From Cysteiniphilum litorale (GTDB taxonomy: Bacteria; Pseudomonadota; Gammaproteobacteria; Francisellales; Francisellaceae), in NCBI RefSeq assembly GCF_003428165.1, contig NZ_QLIQ01000022.1, positions 1 to 53,929 of the forward strand: a stretch of 53,929 nucleotides of DNA, given 5' to 3'. Below the pieces are notes generated by a model. It ran no database searches, was not told where the DNA came from, and saw nothing but the letters and a program-made list of their open reading frames with translations. Position 1 is the first letter of the stretch, and the number at the start of each line of letters is the position of its first letter. Of this stretch, positions 19,794-28,173 are shown piece after piece. The position numbers were made by a program, and so were the translations under genes.

Positions 19794-19878
19794 AATAAGT
19801 TACACGACGTTTTACCTCTCCCCTTGTGGGAGAGGTTGTGGAGCAGAAGCTGTACGGGTGAGGGGTGATTAAACTTGT
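19794..19878. repeat. Repeat R2, copy 1 (decayed)
   Basis: It begins with AATAAGTTAC, contains CCTCTCCCCTTGTGGGAGAGG and ends with GGGTGAGGGG followed by a decayed terminal repeat. It fills the space between the convergent PP-loop and metIQ genes. It resembles the better preserved copies at 32656, 34190 and 42193. Confidence 0.7.
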
Positions 19879-19880
19879 GT

Positions 19881-21338
19881 TTACCACGCAGGAATAGCCG
19901 CATCATCAGGGTATAATTCTTTAGCCAGTTTTGCCACTTGTGGTGATTGATACGCTTTGACAAACTTCAGTAATAACGGATTGTTTTTGTCATTATCGCG
20001 AACAACAATAATATTGGCAAAAGGAGAGTCTTTTGGCTCAACAAATAAGGCTTGCTTTAAGGTCATATGTGCTTTAGGCAAAAAGTCATTATTAATCACC
20101 GCAAGGGTGACACTATCGAGATTGTTAGGAATCTGATCTGCTTGCAGTGGAATGATTTGTAATTTAAGTGGATTATCAATGATATCGTTTAATGTCGCTT
20201 TCCAAGTGACACCCGGCTTTAATTTTATTAAACCCGCATCCGCTAAAATCATCAAAGCACGTCCACGATTGGTAGGATCATTTGGAATTGCAATTTTAGC
20301 ACCGATTGGTGTTTCTTTAAGCGATTTAATTTTCGTAGAGAAAATCCCCATCGGATATATAAATGTCTTACCAATTTCCATGATTTTGTAGCCAAATTCT
20401 TTGATTTGATTTTCTAAAAATGGAATATGTTGGAAAACGTTGGCATCGATATCACCATTGTTTAGCGCGCGATTCGGCAGATTATAATCACCAAAGGAAA
20501 TAAGCTTAACATTAAGCCCGTATTCATCTTTGGCAACTTCCTGCGCCATTTGCATGATTTTCTGCTGTTCAGGCGACTGGGTATAACCCACGGTAATCAT
20601 ATTGGTATTTTGACTTGCTTCATAAGTGTTATACGTCACTTGAGCTGCCGATCCTGCCACTAAAATAACGACCAATGCCCAAATGCTGGTGATTTTTTTG
20701 CTGCCACTTAGATACTTGCCATAGGATTGGCATAGTTGTACTAAGATGATTAACAATACAACGCCACCGTAAAGTAGGAAGTAGTTGCCGTTGTTATAGC
20801 CTTGGAAGTAGGTCAGATCGCCAAGACCGCCACCGCCAACGATACCTGCCATGGCTGAATAGCCAATAAGACCAATTGTCGTCAAGGTCGCAGCATCCAC
20901 CAATAAGGTTTTGGCTTCAGGTAATAATACCTTAAAGATAATCTGCCACTTTGTCGCACCCATGGCATTAGCTGCCTCAATCAAGCCTTTATCGACTTCT
21001 GAGATTGCTGATTCCGCGAGGCGCGCATAAAAAGGTAAAGCAGCTATGGCAAGAGGGACAATTGATGCCGTGGTGCCAATAGTCGTACCCACAAGGATTT
21101 TGGTCAGAGGGTAAAGCAAAATCAGCAAGATAATATAAGGAATAGATCGAGTGACATTGACAATAAAGCCTACAACCTGATTAAAAAGGCGTATGCCAAG
21201 GTTCTTTTGGTTATGCGATAGATGTAACAATACACCCAAAATCAAACCACCAATAACCGCAATCACTGTTGCGATAAATACCATGTAGATTGTTTGCCAT
21301 GTGGCGAGTGCTAGATTAGAAAGCATCGATTGCAGCAT
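19881..21338 (-). CDS. Methionine ABC transporter, fused MetI permease and MetQ binding domain
   Basis: A single polypeptide of 485 aa. Residues 1-210 are a MetI-type permease with about five membrane segments and the EAA-loop region (LIEAANAMGATKWQIIFKVLLPEA). A further membrane segment (about 220-240) tethers a MetQ/NlpA-type solute-binding domain (about 250-485: ITVGYTQSPEQQKIMQ, ANVFQHIPFLE, IAIPNDPTNRGRAL). No lipobox is needed because the binding domain is held by the membrane segment. This MetIQ fusion is known from Francisella. Its start overlaps the end of metN by 23 bases. Confidence 0.93.
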   Translation of the reverse strand: MLQSMLSNLALATWQTIYMVFIATVIAVIGGLILGVLLHLSHNQKNLGIRLFNQVVGFIVNVTRSIPYIILLILLYPLTKILVGTTIGTTASIVPLAIAALPFYARLAESAISEVDKGLIEAANAMGATKWQIIFKVLLPEAKTLLVDAATLTTIGLIGYSAMAGIVGGGGLGDLTYFQGYNNGNYFLLYGGVVLLIILVQLCQSYGKYLSGSKKITSIWALVVILVAGSAAQVTYNTYEASQNTNMITVGYTQSPEQQKIMQMAQEVAKDEYGLNVKLISFGDYNLPNRALNNGDIDANVFQHIPFLENQIKEFGYKIMEIGKTFIYPMGIFSTKIKSLKETPIGAKIAIPNDPTNRGRALMILADAGLIKLKPGVTWKATLNDIIDNPLKLQIIPLQADQIPNNLDSVTLAVINNDFLPKAHMTLKQALFVEPKDSPFANIIVVRDNDKNNPLLLKFVKAYQSPQVAKLAKELYPDDAAIPAW

Positions 21339-22368
21339 AACCGATCACCTCAATTTTAATTTGTTGTTGATGTAAGAAGCTTAATGCTTTTTCCCAGTGT
21401 TCTTTCTCGCCAAGCATATGGCAAATGGTGACCCCAACGGATTGTGCTTGAATACGCTCAATGTTGGCTTGGATAATATTGCAAGCTACTTTGAATTTGC
21501 TATTAAGCTCAGCAATCACAGGTGTGGTAATGCTGTCCCCCAAAAAAGTCATTTTAATGACAGGGGTCAGATGCGGCGCGGTATATGGATCTTTGTGTAA
21601 TTTATCTTTTATTTCATCCGGTAAGTTCAAATGCATGCTTTTTTCAGTAAAGCTTTTGGCAATGGCTGTTTTTGGATTTAAGAATAGCTCAGTGACGGTA
21701 CCTGTTTCTTGAATCAAGCCATCATCGATAATCGCTACTTGATCACAGATCTTGCGAATTACATCCATCTCATGGGTAATCAAAATGATTGTCAGATTAA
21801 GTTTGTGATTGAGCTCTTTTAATAGCTGCAAGATCTGATCAGTGGTCTCTGGATCAAGAGCAGATGTCGCCTCATCACACAGTAATGCCACGGGATCACA
21901 CGCCAAAGCACGCGCGATAGCGACACGCTGCTTTTGTCCGCCGCTTAACTCATCAGGATAGGCTTGCGCTTTTTGCTCTAATCCAACAAGGTTCAGTAGC
22001 TCATTGACTTTAGCTTGGATCTTGGCTTTGCTGGCATGTTGTAACTCTAACGGGAAAGCAATGTTATCAAACACCGTACGCGATGAGAGTAAATTGAAAT
22101 GCTGAAAAATCATGCCAATTTTCTGGCGCGCCTTTCTTAGCTTGTCTTGAGAAAGCTTGGTAATATCCTCAGCATTAATGAAAACATGACCCTCTGTTGG
22201 CTGCTCTAGTAAATTAATGCAGCGAATAAGCGTGCTTTTGCCCGCACCACTTTTGCCGATAATGCCAAAGATCTCACCATCTTTAATCGAAAGATTGACG
22301 TTCTTTAGGGCAATATGGCGAGCATGCTTTGATAGATACTCTTTTTTGAGGTTCTGAATCTCAATCAT
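21316..22368 (-). CDS. metN: Methionine ABC transporter ATP-binding protein
   Basis: ATPase of the MetNI(Q) importer for D- and L-methionine. Walker A GKSGAGKST near residue 40, signature LSGGQKQR near 140, Walker B ALLCDEATSALD, and a C-terminal NIL regulatory domain (about 270-345: MTFLGDSITTPVIAELNSKF) that senses methionine. The frame extends upstream to 22491, but MIEIQNLKKEYL at 22368 with a GGGAA before it is the natural start (351 aa). It is the first gene of metN-metIQ. Confidence 0.95.
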   Translation of the reverse strand: MIEIQNLKKEYLSKHARHIALKNVNLSIKDGEIFGIIGKSGAGKSTLIRCINLLEQPTEGHVFINAEDITKLSQDKLRKARQKIGMIFQHFNLLSSRTVFDNIAFPLELQHASKAKIQAKVNELLNLVGLEQKAQAYPDELSGGQKQRVAIARALACDPVALLCDEATSALDPETTDQILQLLKELNHKLNLTIILITHEMDVIRKICDQVAIIDDGLIQETGTVTELFLNPKTAIAKSFTEKSMHLNLPDEIKDKLHKDPYTAPHLTPVIKMTFLGDSITTPVIAELNSKFKVACNIIQANIERIQAQSVGVTICHMLGEKEHWEKALSFLHQQQIKIEVIGYAAIDAF

Positions 22369-22391
22369 ATTATTGTTCCCACTCTTAGTGC

Positions 22392-22435
22392 AGTAGTGCA
22401 TCAGAAAAAATATAGTAACAATATTTTCTGCTACT
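22392..22435 (-). promoter_or_regulatory. Inverted repeat in the metN leader
   Basis: AGTAG/CTACT outer arms and CAGAAAAAATAT/ATATTTTCTG inner arms surround a short AT-rich loop, about 24 bases upstream of the metN start. It could be an operator or an RNA hairpin. It is not a recognisable MetJ met-box array, and no SAM riboswitch is seen. Function is inferred only from position. Confidence 0.3.
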
Positions 22436-22564
22436 CGTAAATCACTTTGCGTAAGTTTCATTGGATTGAATTCAAACGTATGAAAAATCAATTCTTTAGT
22501 TTGCTTTTAAAGCCTATGTGATAGAATTTTTGCTCTATTTTCTATCAAAGTGGGTTGTTATTAG

Positions 22565-23206
22565 ATGTTGATTGCTGCGTTATTAAGTTTGTTACTATTG
22601 CAATTGTTAGGGTTGATGTTACCGGGTCCTGATTTTTTCATGGTGTTAAGATCATCGATTCGGTATGGGCGAAACCCTGCAGTACTTGTCGCACTTGGGA
22701 TTGCTACAGGTGTGGTATTTTATGCAACCCTTGTGGTGCTTTTATTGGATTATCTGAGTGATAATTTTTTGATTATTGTGCATTGGATTGCTTTGTTCGG
22801 CGGATGTTATTTATTATATATCGCTTATAACTGCTTTAAGGCATCCAAAGGCAAACACTCATTAGAAGCAAATGTCAGTGAAGTCGTTAAAATATCAAAG
22901 CGTCATTTATGGCTTACGGGTTTTTTGTGCAATTTATCTAATCCCAAAGTGATTGTATTCTTTGTTAGTTTGTTGCCATTGTTTGTTTTGAAGTCCTCAG
23001 CGCTTTGGTATCACTTAAGCATTCTTGTTGTGATGTTTTTAAGTACGTGGATTTGGTTTAGTTTTGTTGCTTATGTTATGGGCTCTGAGCGCGTTAGAAA
23101 TGTCTTTGTTAAACATATGGCAAAGCTTGAAATTATCTTCTCAGTCATTTTAACGATCTTTGCATTGTTGCTTATTTATTCATTTGTAGAGTCAGTGATT
23201 TTGTAG
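22565..23206 (+). CDS. LysE/RhtB-family amino-acid exporter
   Basis: Six-helix inner-membrane exporter of 213 aa. The family signature LMLPGPDFFMVLRSSIRYGRNPA lies at residues 17-39, with the conserved GFLCNLSNPKVIVFFVSLLPLF near 115-135. The substrate is probably an amino acid or homoserine-like compound. It is transcribed divergently from metN, 196 bases away; a link to methionine metabolism is possible but unproven. Confidence 0.92.
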   Translation: MLIAALLSLLLLQLLGLMLPGPDFFMVLRSSIRYGRNPAVLVALGIATGVVFYATLVVLLLDYLSDNFLIIVHWIALFGGCYLLYIAYNCFKASKGKHSLEANVSEVVKISKRHLWLTGFLCNLSNPKVIVFFVSLLPLFVLKSSALWYHLSILVVMFLSTWIWFSFVAYVMGSERVRNVFVKHMAKLEIIFSVILTIFALLLIYSFVESVIL

Positions 23207-23348
23207 TGACGATCTAATAAGCAAACTACTGGATTATTTAGATTAATTCCGTTATTTAGCTGTTTCACTTTGGCATATATGGCATCGATACGTTAGAATT
23301 TAGACGTATTGAGGAAAAATTGAGTAAGTAACTCTAGTAAATAACTTA

Positions 23349-23515
23349 AGTTACGCACTTTAGAAAAATTATGACTTTATAACACCCCGTCAGCCTACGG
23401 CTGCCACCCCTCTTGCAAAGAGGGGAATTGGGCGACGGTGATTTTAATTCCCCTCTTTGCAAGAGGGGTGCCGAGCGTGCGAGGTGGGGTGTTGAAATAG
23501 CAAAAGTGCGTAACT
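23349..23515. repeat. Repeat R3: long inverted-repeat element
   Basis: The 337-base gap between lysE and dedA holds a 167-base palindromic element. Its outer ends are AGTTACGCACTTT (23349-23361) and the exact inverse (23503-23515). An inner perfect 25-base inverted repeat lies at 23405-23429 and 23446-23470, and CACCCC/GGGGTG steps lie between. A related GTAACTCTAGTAAATAA sequence precedes it at 23329 and GTAACTCCAGTAAATAA closes it at 23510, a near-direct repeat. No coding potential was seen. Confidence 0.8.
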
Positions 23516-23543
23516 CCAGTAAATAAAAATAAATGAGGTTTAC

Positions 23544-24179
23544 ATGTCACCAGAACATATTGCACTAATTCAACAATGGGGCTATTGGCTTATGTTTGGT
23601 GCGGCAATTATCGAAGGTGAAACTTTTTTAGTGCTAGGGGGTATTGCCGCCGCCGCTGGTATGCTTGATTTGGGCTGGATTATCCTCTTATCGATTATTG
23701 GCTGCTTGATCCATGATTGTTTCTTGTTTTATTTAGGGCGCTATTTGGGTCCTAAGATTTTAAAGCGTAAACCCAATTGGCAACCGAAGATTGATCGTAT
23801 TAGCCTGATGATTGATAAATATAATTTTTGGCTCATTTTAGGCTTTCGCTTTGCTTATGGCTTAAGAACGATTATTCCTTTTGCTTTGGGCATGAGTAAG
23901 ATTAGCAATATTAAGTTTATGGTGTTTGATACCATTGGTGCCATTATTTGGGTGCTGGTGTTTTTACTAGGAGGCTATTACTTTGGTAATGCACTTGAGG
24001 TTATACTGCATAAACTATCGCTCACACATTTAGTGAAAGAGTATTGGCATATCTCAATTATTCTCTTGTTCCTCGTTCTATTTACGGTGAGCTTTTTACT
24101 GGTAAGGCTAAGGAAAAGGCGTGCACGTAAGAAGCAAGAAAAGCAAAGTAAACAATTAAAACTTGATATGGAAGTATAA
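23544..24179 (+). CDS. DedA-family membrane protein
   Basis: Inner-membrane protein of 211 aa in the DedA/VTT superfamily, whose members act as proton-coupled lipid carriers or flippases. The DedA core is visible: an acidic E in AAIIEGETFLVLGG, then FLFYLGRYLGPKIL, and the double-arginine stretch GFRFAYGLRTIIPFALGMSKI. The C-terminal tail is very basic (VRLRKRRARKKQEKQ). It is coupled to the PilZ-like gene by a 1-base gap. Confidence 0.92.
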   Translation: MSPEHIALIQQWGYWLMFGAAIIEGETFLVLGGIAAAAGMLDLGWIILLSIIGCLIHDCFLFYLGRYLGPKILKRKPNWQPKIDRISLMIDKYNFWLILGFRFAYGLRTIIPFALGMSKISNIKFMVFDTIGAIIWVLVFLLGGYYFGNALEVILHKLSLTHLVKEYWHISIILLFLVLFTVSFLLVRLRKRRARKKQEKQSKQLKLDMEV

Positions 24180-24180
24180 T

Positions 24181-24489
24181 ATGGCAGCAATTGAAATCAC
24201 CTTAGCCTCCAAGCAGGCAGCATTAGAAAGTTACTTACCTTTTGTTAAGCAAGGTGCACTAACTGTTTATCATAGTAATGCGCTTGATTTTGGGCAAGAG
24301 ACCGAGCTTGTAGTGCGTTTGCCTGAGTTAAAACAAGAGTTAACCTGTAAATCAAAAGTGATCTGGATTTCGGCAGATGACTACCAAAATGACAAAAAAT
24401 ATGGCTTTCAGCTATTGGGTGATGCTGGCTTTGAAATCAACCAGATACTTGAGAATTATTTGGTGGGTATGATAAAGCATGACGAATAA
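24181..24489 (+). CDS. PilZ-like protein (non-canonical)
   Basis: 102 aa starting MAAIEITLAS, with GGAAG 6-7 bases before the ATG. The frame also opens at 24163 inside dedA. The pattern GALTVYHSN.LDFGQETELVVRLPELKQELTCKSKVIWI...KYGFQLL fits the PilZ beta-barrel of type IV pilus assembly PilZ proteins. The RxxxR and D/NxSxxG motifs that bind cyclic di-GMP are missing, so nucleotide binding is doubtful. It may take part in pilus assembly. Confidence 0.8.
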   Translation: MAAIEITLASKQAALESYLPFVKQGALTVYHSNALDFGQETELVVRLPELKQELTCKSKVIWISADDYQNDKKYGFQLLGDAGFEINQILENYLVGMIKHDE

Positions 24490-24540
24490 GGCAAGTAAGA
24501 TAGTTCCACTCAGATAAATAAAATAAATAAAGGTGTGTGC

Positions 24541-25896
24541 ATGGCAAAGCCAAAAACAAATTATGTCTGCCAATCGTGCGGTGCAATATCACCAAAGTGG
24601 CAAGGACAATGCCCTGATTGCTTGGAATGGAATACTTTAGTTGAAACTCAAATAAGCATCAAAAAATCAATAACCAACAAAGTGGGCTATGCCGCCGTTG
24701 AGGCAAAAGTACAAAAGCTCAATGAGGTTGCTTTAGCCGATTATCCACGCATTCATAGTCCATTTGCCGAGTTTGATCGGGTGATGGGTGGCGGTATTGT
24801 GCCGGGCTCTGTAACCTTAATTGGTGGTGATCCAGGAATTGGCAAATCATCGATTTTATTGCAAATTATGACGGTGTTATCACAGACTCACACAGCGCTT
24901 TATATCACAGGTGAGGAATCACTAGAGCAAGTTGCACTGCGTGCGCAACGCATGCAATTACCTAATGATAAACTACTGTTGATGAGCGAAACCAATGTAG
25001 AAGTGATTTGTCAGTATATCGAGACGCATCGCCCGCAATTAGTCGTTGTTGACTCGATTCAAACGATGCAGATTGAAGCCTTGCAATCCGCTGCAGGGGG
25101 TGTCGCTCAAGTCCGTGAATCAGCTAGCTTATTAACGCAAACGGCTAAACGCTTAAATTGCGCGGTTTTTTTGGTTGGGCATGTGACCAAATCAGGTGAA
25201 GTTGCAGGTCCTCGAGTGCTTGAGCATATTGTTGATAGTGTCATTTTTATCGAAGGGCAAACCGATGGGCGTTATCGTATGGTCAGGGCGATGAAAAATC
25301 GCTTTGGTGCGGTAAATGAACTGGGTGTTTTTGCGATGACTGATAAGGGTATGCGTGAGATTAAAAATCCATCGGCAATCTTTCTTAATCGTGCTGAGGA
25401 TGATATCTCAGGTAGTGTTATTATTGCAATATGGGAGGGCACGCGTCCGATACTTGTTGAGGTTCAAGCGCTTGTTAGTGAAAACGGCTACGCTCAGCCC
25501 AAACGTTTAGCATTAGGACTTGACCCTAATCGCTTAGCGATGTTATTAGCAATTATGCAGCGTCATTTAAGCGTGCAATTAAGTGATCACGATGTCTTTA
25601 TCAATATCGTTGGTGGTATTAAGGTCAATGAGACCAGTATTGATTTGGCAATTATTGCCGTCATTCTTTCAAGCTTATATAACCGACCGATTGCAAAGGA
25701 CTGGATTATCTTAGGTGAAGTAGGGCTCTCAGGAGAGATACGCGCGATTCCCTATGGTCAAGAGCGCTTAGGTGAGGCACAAAAACATGGCTTTAAACAA
25801 GCGATTGTGCCACAGGGCAATATGCCGAAAAAGGATATTGGAATTGAGGTGCAAGCAATTAAAAAGCTGGATGAGTTGAAGGCGATCTTGTTATAA
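24541..25896 (+). CDS. radA: DNA repair protein RadA/Sms
   Basis: RecA-like helicase that drives branch migration in recombination. An N-terminal C4 zinc finger is formed by C10, C13, C24 and C27. The Walker A GGDPGIGKSS lies near residue 96 and the RadA-specific KNRFGA motif near 252. A C-terminal Lon-protease-like domain follows (GGIKVNETSIDLAI). The ATG at 24541, 7 bases after AAGG, is preferred over the GTG at 24535. The length of 451 aa is normal. Confidence 0.97.
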   Translation: MAKPKTNYVCQSCGAISPKWQGQCPDCLEWNTLVETQISIKKSITNKVGYAAVEAKVQKLNEVALADYPRIHSPFAEFDRVMGGGIVPGSVTLIGGDPGIGKSSILLQIMTVLSQTHTALYITGEESLEQVALRAQRMQLPNDKLLLMSETNVEVICQYIETHRPQLVVVDSIQTMQIEALQSAAGGVAQVRESASLLTQTAKRLNCAVFLVGHVTKSGEVAGPRVLEHIVDSVIFIEGQTDGRYRMVRAMKNRFGAVNELGVFAMTDKGMREIKNPSAIFLNRAEDDISGSVIIAIWEGTRPILVEVQALVSENGYAQPKRLALGLDPNRLAMLLAIMQRHLSVQLSDHDVFINIVGGIKVNETSIDLAIIAVILSSLYNRPIAKDWIILGEVGLSGEIRAIPYGQERLGEAQKHGFKQAIVPQGNMPKKDIGIEVQAIKKLDELKAILL

Positions 25897-25982
25897 ATCA
25901 TCATTAGACTTTTTAAGGCATTTTTTTTACTATACTGTTTTCTGCATATAAATGGAAAATCGCCAATGATGAGGTGGTATAG

Positions 25983-28154
25983 ATGTTAATAGTATTAGGT
26001 GTGATTATTCTACTGATAATCGTTATTTTGGGTTCGCTGTATATCTGGCCAAATAAAACCTTGATTGCTGTCATGCAGTTGAAGGAACGTCAGCGCTATA
26101 TGTGTAATTTCCATCATGTAAACTATGTGCCAGGTTTTAAGCCAGCGGTAGTGATCAGTAATAACGTCAACTTATTTTTAGCCGTCTTGCTGCAGAGAAT
26201 TGCAAAGCAAACAGTGACTGTTGTCATGGAGTGTCAAAACCCGCCGTCAAAGTTAGTGGATTATTTGTTAAAAAGAACGGGTGTTACGATTATTTCACAA
26301 TCCTTTTTAACCTCATGGAATAAAGAAGGGGTGCTTTTGGTATCTCAAGAGCTTTATGCGGATGTAATAAAACTCAACAATGAAATTATCCCCATGCAGG
26401 TTTGTGGCTTTGAGTGTATTAAATATACGCGTGGACGCAATGTGCCGCAGTGGCTGCATCTAAGCTTTTTTGAGCCAATTGGTATCGCGCTGACTAAAAA
26501 AGAGCTATCGGATCTTTTAGCAGAGAAAAATATCTATGCTTGGGAGCGTTATATTTCATTGATGCCATCGATTCCAGAGGTTTGGATCAAACAAGCAAAG
26601 GCACGTAAGGGTAAAAAAGTTATTGCCGATTCAACGGGAGTTGAATTAAGTTCTGAGCGTTTATTGGTTGCAACGCTTGCGCTATCAAAATTACTTGAGC
26701 CAATTTTACGTGAACAGGAGCGTGTTGGTATTTGCTTGCCTCCGAGTGTTGGTGGGGCAATGGCAATGATGAGTGGCTTTGTGCTTGGTAAAACGCTGGT
26801 GAATTTAAACTATACAGCGTCTAAATCAGCACTTGATGCGGCTATTTCTGAGTCTAATATCAAAACAATTATCACCTCAGGGCGCTTTATTGAGCAGTTA
26901 AAGAAAAAAGGCTTTTTCTTAGAGGAAGTGTTTAGCAACTCAAAAATTATTCTTTTAGAAGACATGCGTCAGCAATTAGATAAATTTACTTTATTGAAGA
27001 CTTTATTGCATGTAAAACTATCCTCTGCCGAGCAGTTGATTAATCACTATGTTACACGCGTGGCAACGGATCACACCGCAGCGATTTTGTTTAGTAGTGG
27101 CAGTGAGGGCAAACCTAAAGGTGTCGTGTTAAGTCACAAAAATATTCTAGGCAATGTCAAACAATCAATGATTATCTTAGGTGCTAAATCGGATGATTCT
27201 ATCTTAAGTATTCTGCCGATTTTCCATGCTTTTGGTTTAACAGCAACAACGATTTTACCGTTGCTTGAGGGTGTGTTTATGGTTTGTCACCCAGATCCTA
27301 CTGATGCTGTGATGTTGGGTGAATTAGCAGATAAATATAAACCCACGATTCTCTGTGGTACCTCAACATTCTTTAGAATTTACTCAAAAGCACGTCAATT
27401 GACAGCTGAGCAATTCTCATCATTAAACTTCGTTGTTGCAGGGGCTGAGAAGCTTTTACCTGAAGTCAGAGCTATGTTTGAGAAAAAGTTTGATAAGATT
27501 ATTTACGAAGGGTACGGCACAACTGAGTTAAGTCCCGTGGCAAGTGTCAATCAGCCAAATGAAGGCGATAAGGTCAATAATAAGATTGGTACCGTTGGCA
27601 GTTCGGTGCCTGGTGGGCGCTTTATGATCATTGATCCTGAGTCAAAAGAAGAGTTGCCGATTGGCGAGGCGGGTATGATTACTTTTGGTGGAGTCAATGT
27701 TATGGAAGGTTACTTGCATAACCCACAAAAAACAGCAGAAGTTATTTTCAAACGTCATCGCATTCGTTGGTATCAAACAGGTGACAAAGGCATGCTTGAT
27801 GAAGAGGGCTATTTGACGATTTTGGATCGTTATTCACGTTTTGCTAAACTCGGTGGCGAGATGGTCAGTTTATCTGCAGTTGAAGAAGAGGTTATGTCAT
27901 TGTTAGGTGCGGATAATGAAGAGAATGAGATATTAGCTGTGTCTACACCTGATCAGAAAAAAGGCGAATGTATATCGCTTTTATATACCATGGCAATGGA
28001 CGCTAGCGATATTAAGCAGCAAGTCAATAGCGCTAAGATAAATAATTTATTGAAGCCACAAAACTATTTCCAAGTCGATGCCATTCCAAAGTTAGGTTCA
28101 GGCAAAACTGATTTTAGTGCGGCAAAACACAAAGTATTGGAGCTATTAAGGTAG
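25983..28154 (+). CDS. aas: Aas-like acyl-ACP synthetase with degenerate acyltransferase domain
   Basis: 723 aa, collinear with Aas, the two-domain enzyme that re-acylates lysophosphatidylethanolamine. After a membrane segment (residues 3-22) comes the position of the PlsC-type acyltransferase. There the catalytic NHxxxxD box reads SNNVNLFL: His is Asn61 and Asp is Leu66. The EGR box is not recognisable either. From about residue 220 the AMP-forming synthetase is intact: FSSGSEGKPKGVVLSHKN near 367, YEGYGTTELSP, YQTGDKG and the Lys motif GSGKTDF. It is probably an acyl-ACP synthetase only. The MFS gene follows after 19 bases. Confidence 0.85.
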   Translation: MLIVLGVIILLIIVILGSLYIWPNKTLIAVMQLKERQRYMCNFHHVNYVPGFKPAVVISNNVNLFLAVLLQRIAKQTVTVVMECQNPPSKLVDYLLKRTGVTIISQSFLTSWNKEGVLLVSQELYADVIKLNNEIIPMQVCGFECIKYTRGRNVPQWLHLSFFEPIGIALTKKELSDLLAEKNIYAWERYISLMPSIPEVWIKQAKARKGKKVIADSTGVELSSERLLVATLALSKLLEPILREQERVGICLPPSVGGAMAMMSGFVLGKTLVNLNYTASKSALDAAISESNIKTIITSGRFIEQLKKKGFFLEEVFSNSKIILLEDMRQQLDKFTLLKTLLHVKLSSAEQLINHYVTRVATDHTAAILFSSGSEGKPKGVVLSHKNILGNVKQSMIILGAKSDDSILSILPIFHAFGLTATTILPLLEGVFMVCHPDPTDAVMLGELADKYKPTILCGTSTFFRIYSKARQLTAEQFSSLNFVVAGAEKLLPEVRAMFEKKFDKIIYEGYGTTELSPVASVNQPNEGDKVNNKIGTVGSSVPGGRFMIIDPESKEELPIGEAGMITFGGVNVMEGYLHNPQKTAEVIFKRHRIRWYQTGDKGMLDEEGYLTILDRYSRFAKLGGEMVSLSAVEEEVMSLLGADNEENEILAVSTPDQKKGECISLLYTMAMDASDIKQQVNSAKINNLLKPQNYFQVDAIPKLGSGKTDFSAAKHKVLELLR

Positions 28155-28173
28155 TCTTAAAAATGGAGAGCTA

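Noticed and set aside
19798-19870. R2 copy as a CRISPR-like or terminator structure
   Set aside because: Copies are scattered singly without regular spacers, and the hairpins lack a T run. They are better read as dispersed palindromic repeats.
22369-22564. SAM riboswitch or MetJ box upstream of metN
   Set aside because: No SAM aptamer core or tandem AGACGTCT-like boxes could be seen.
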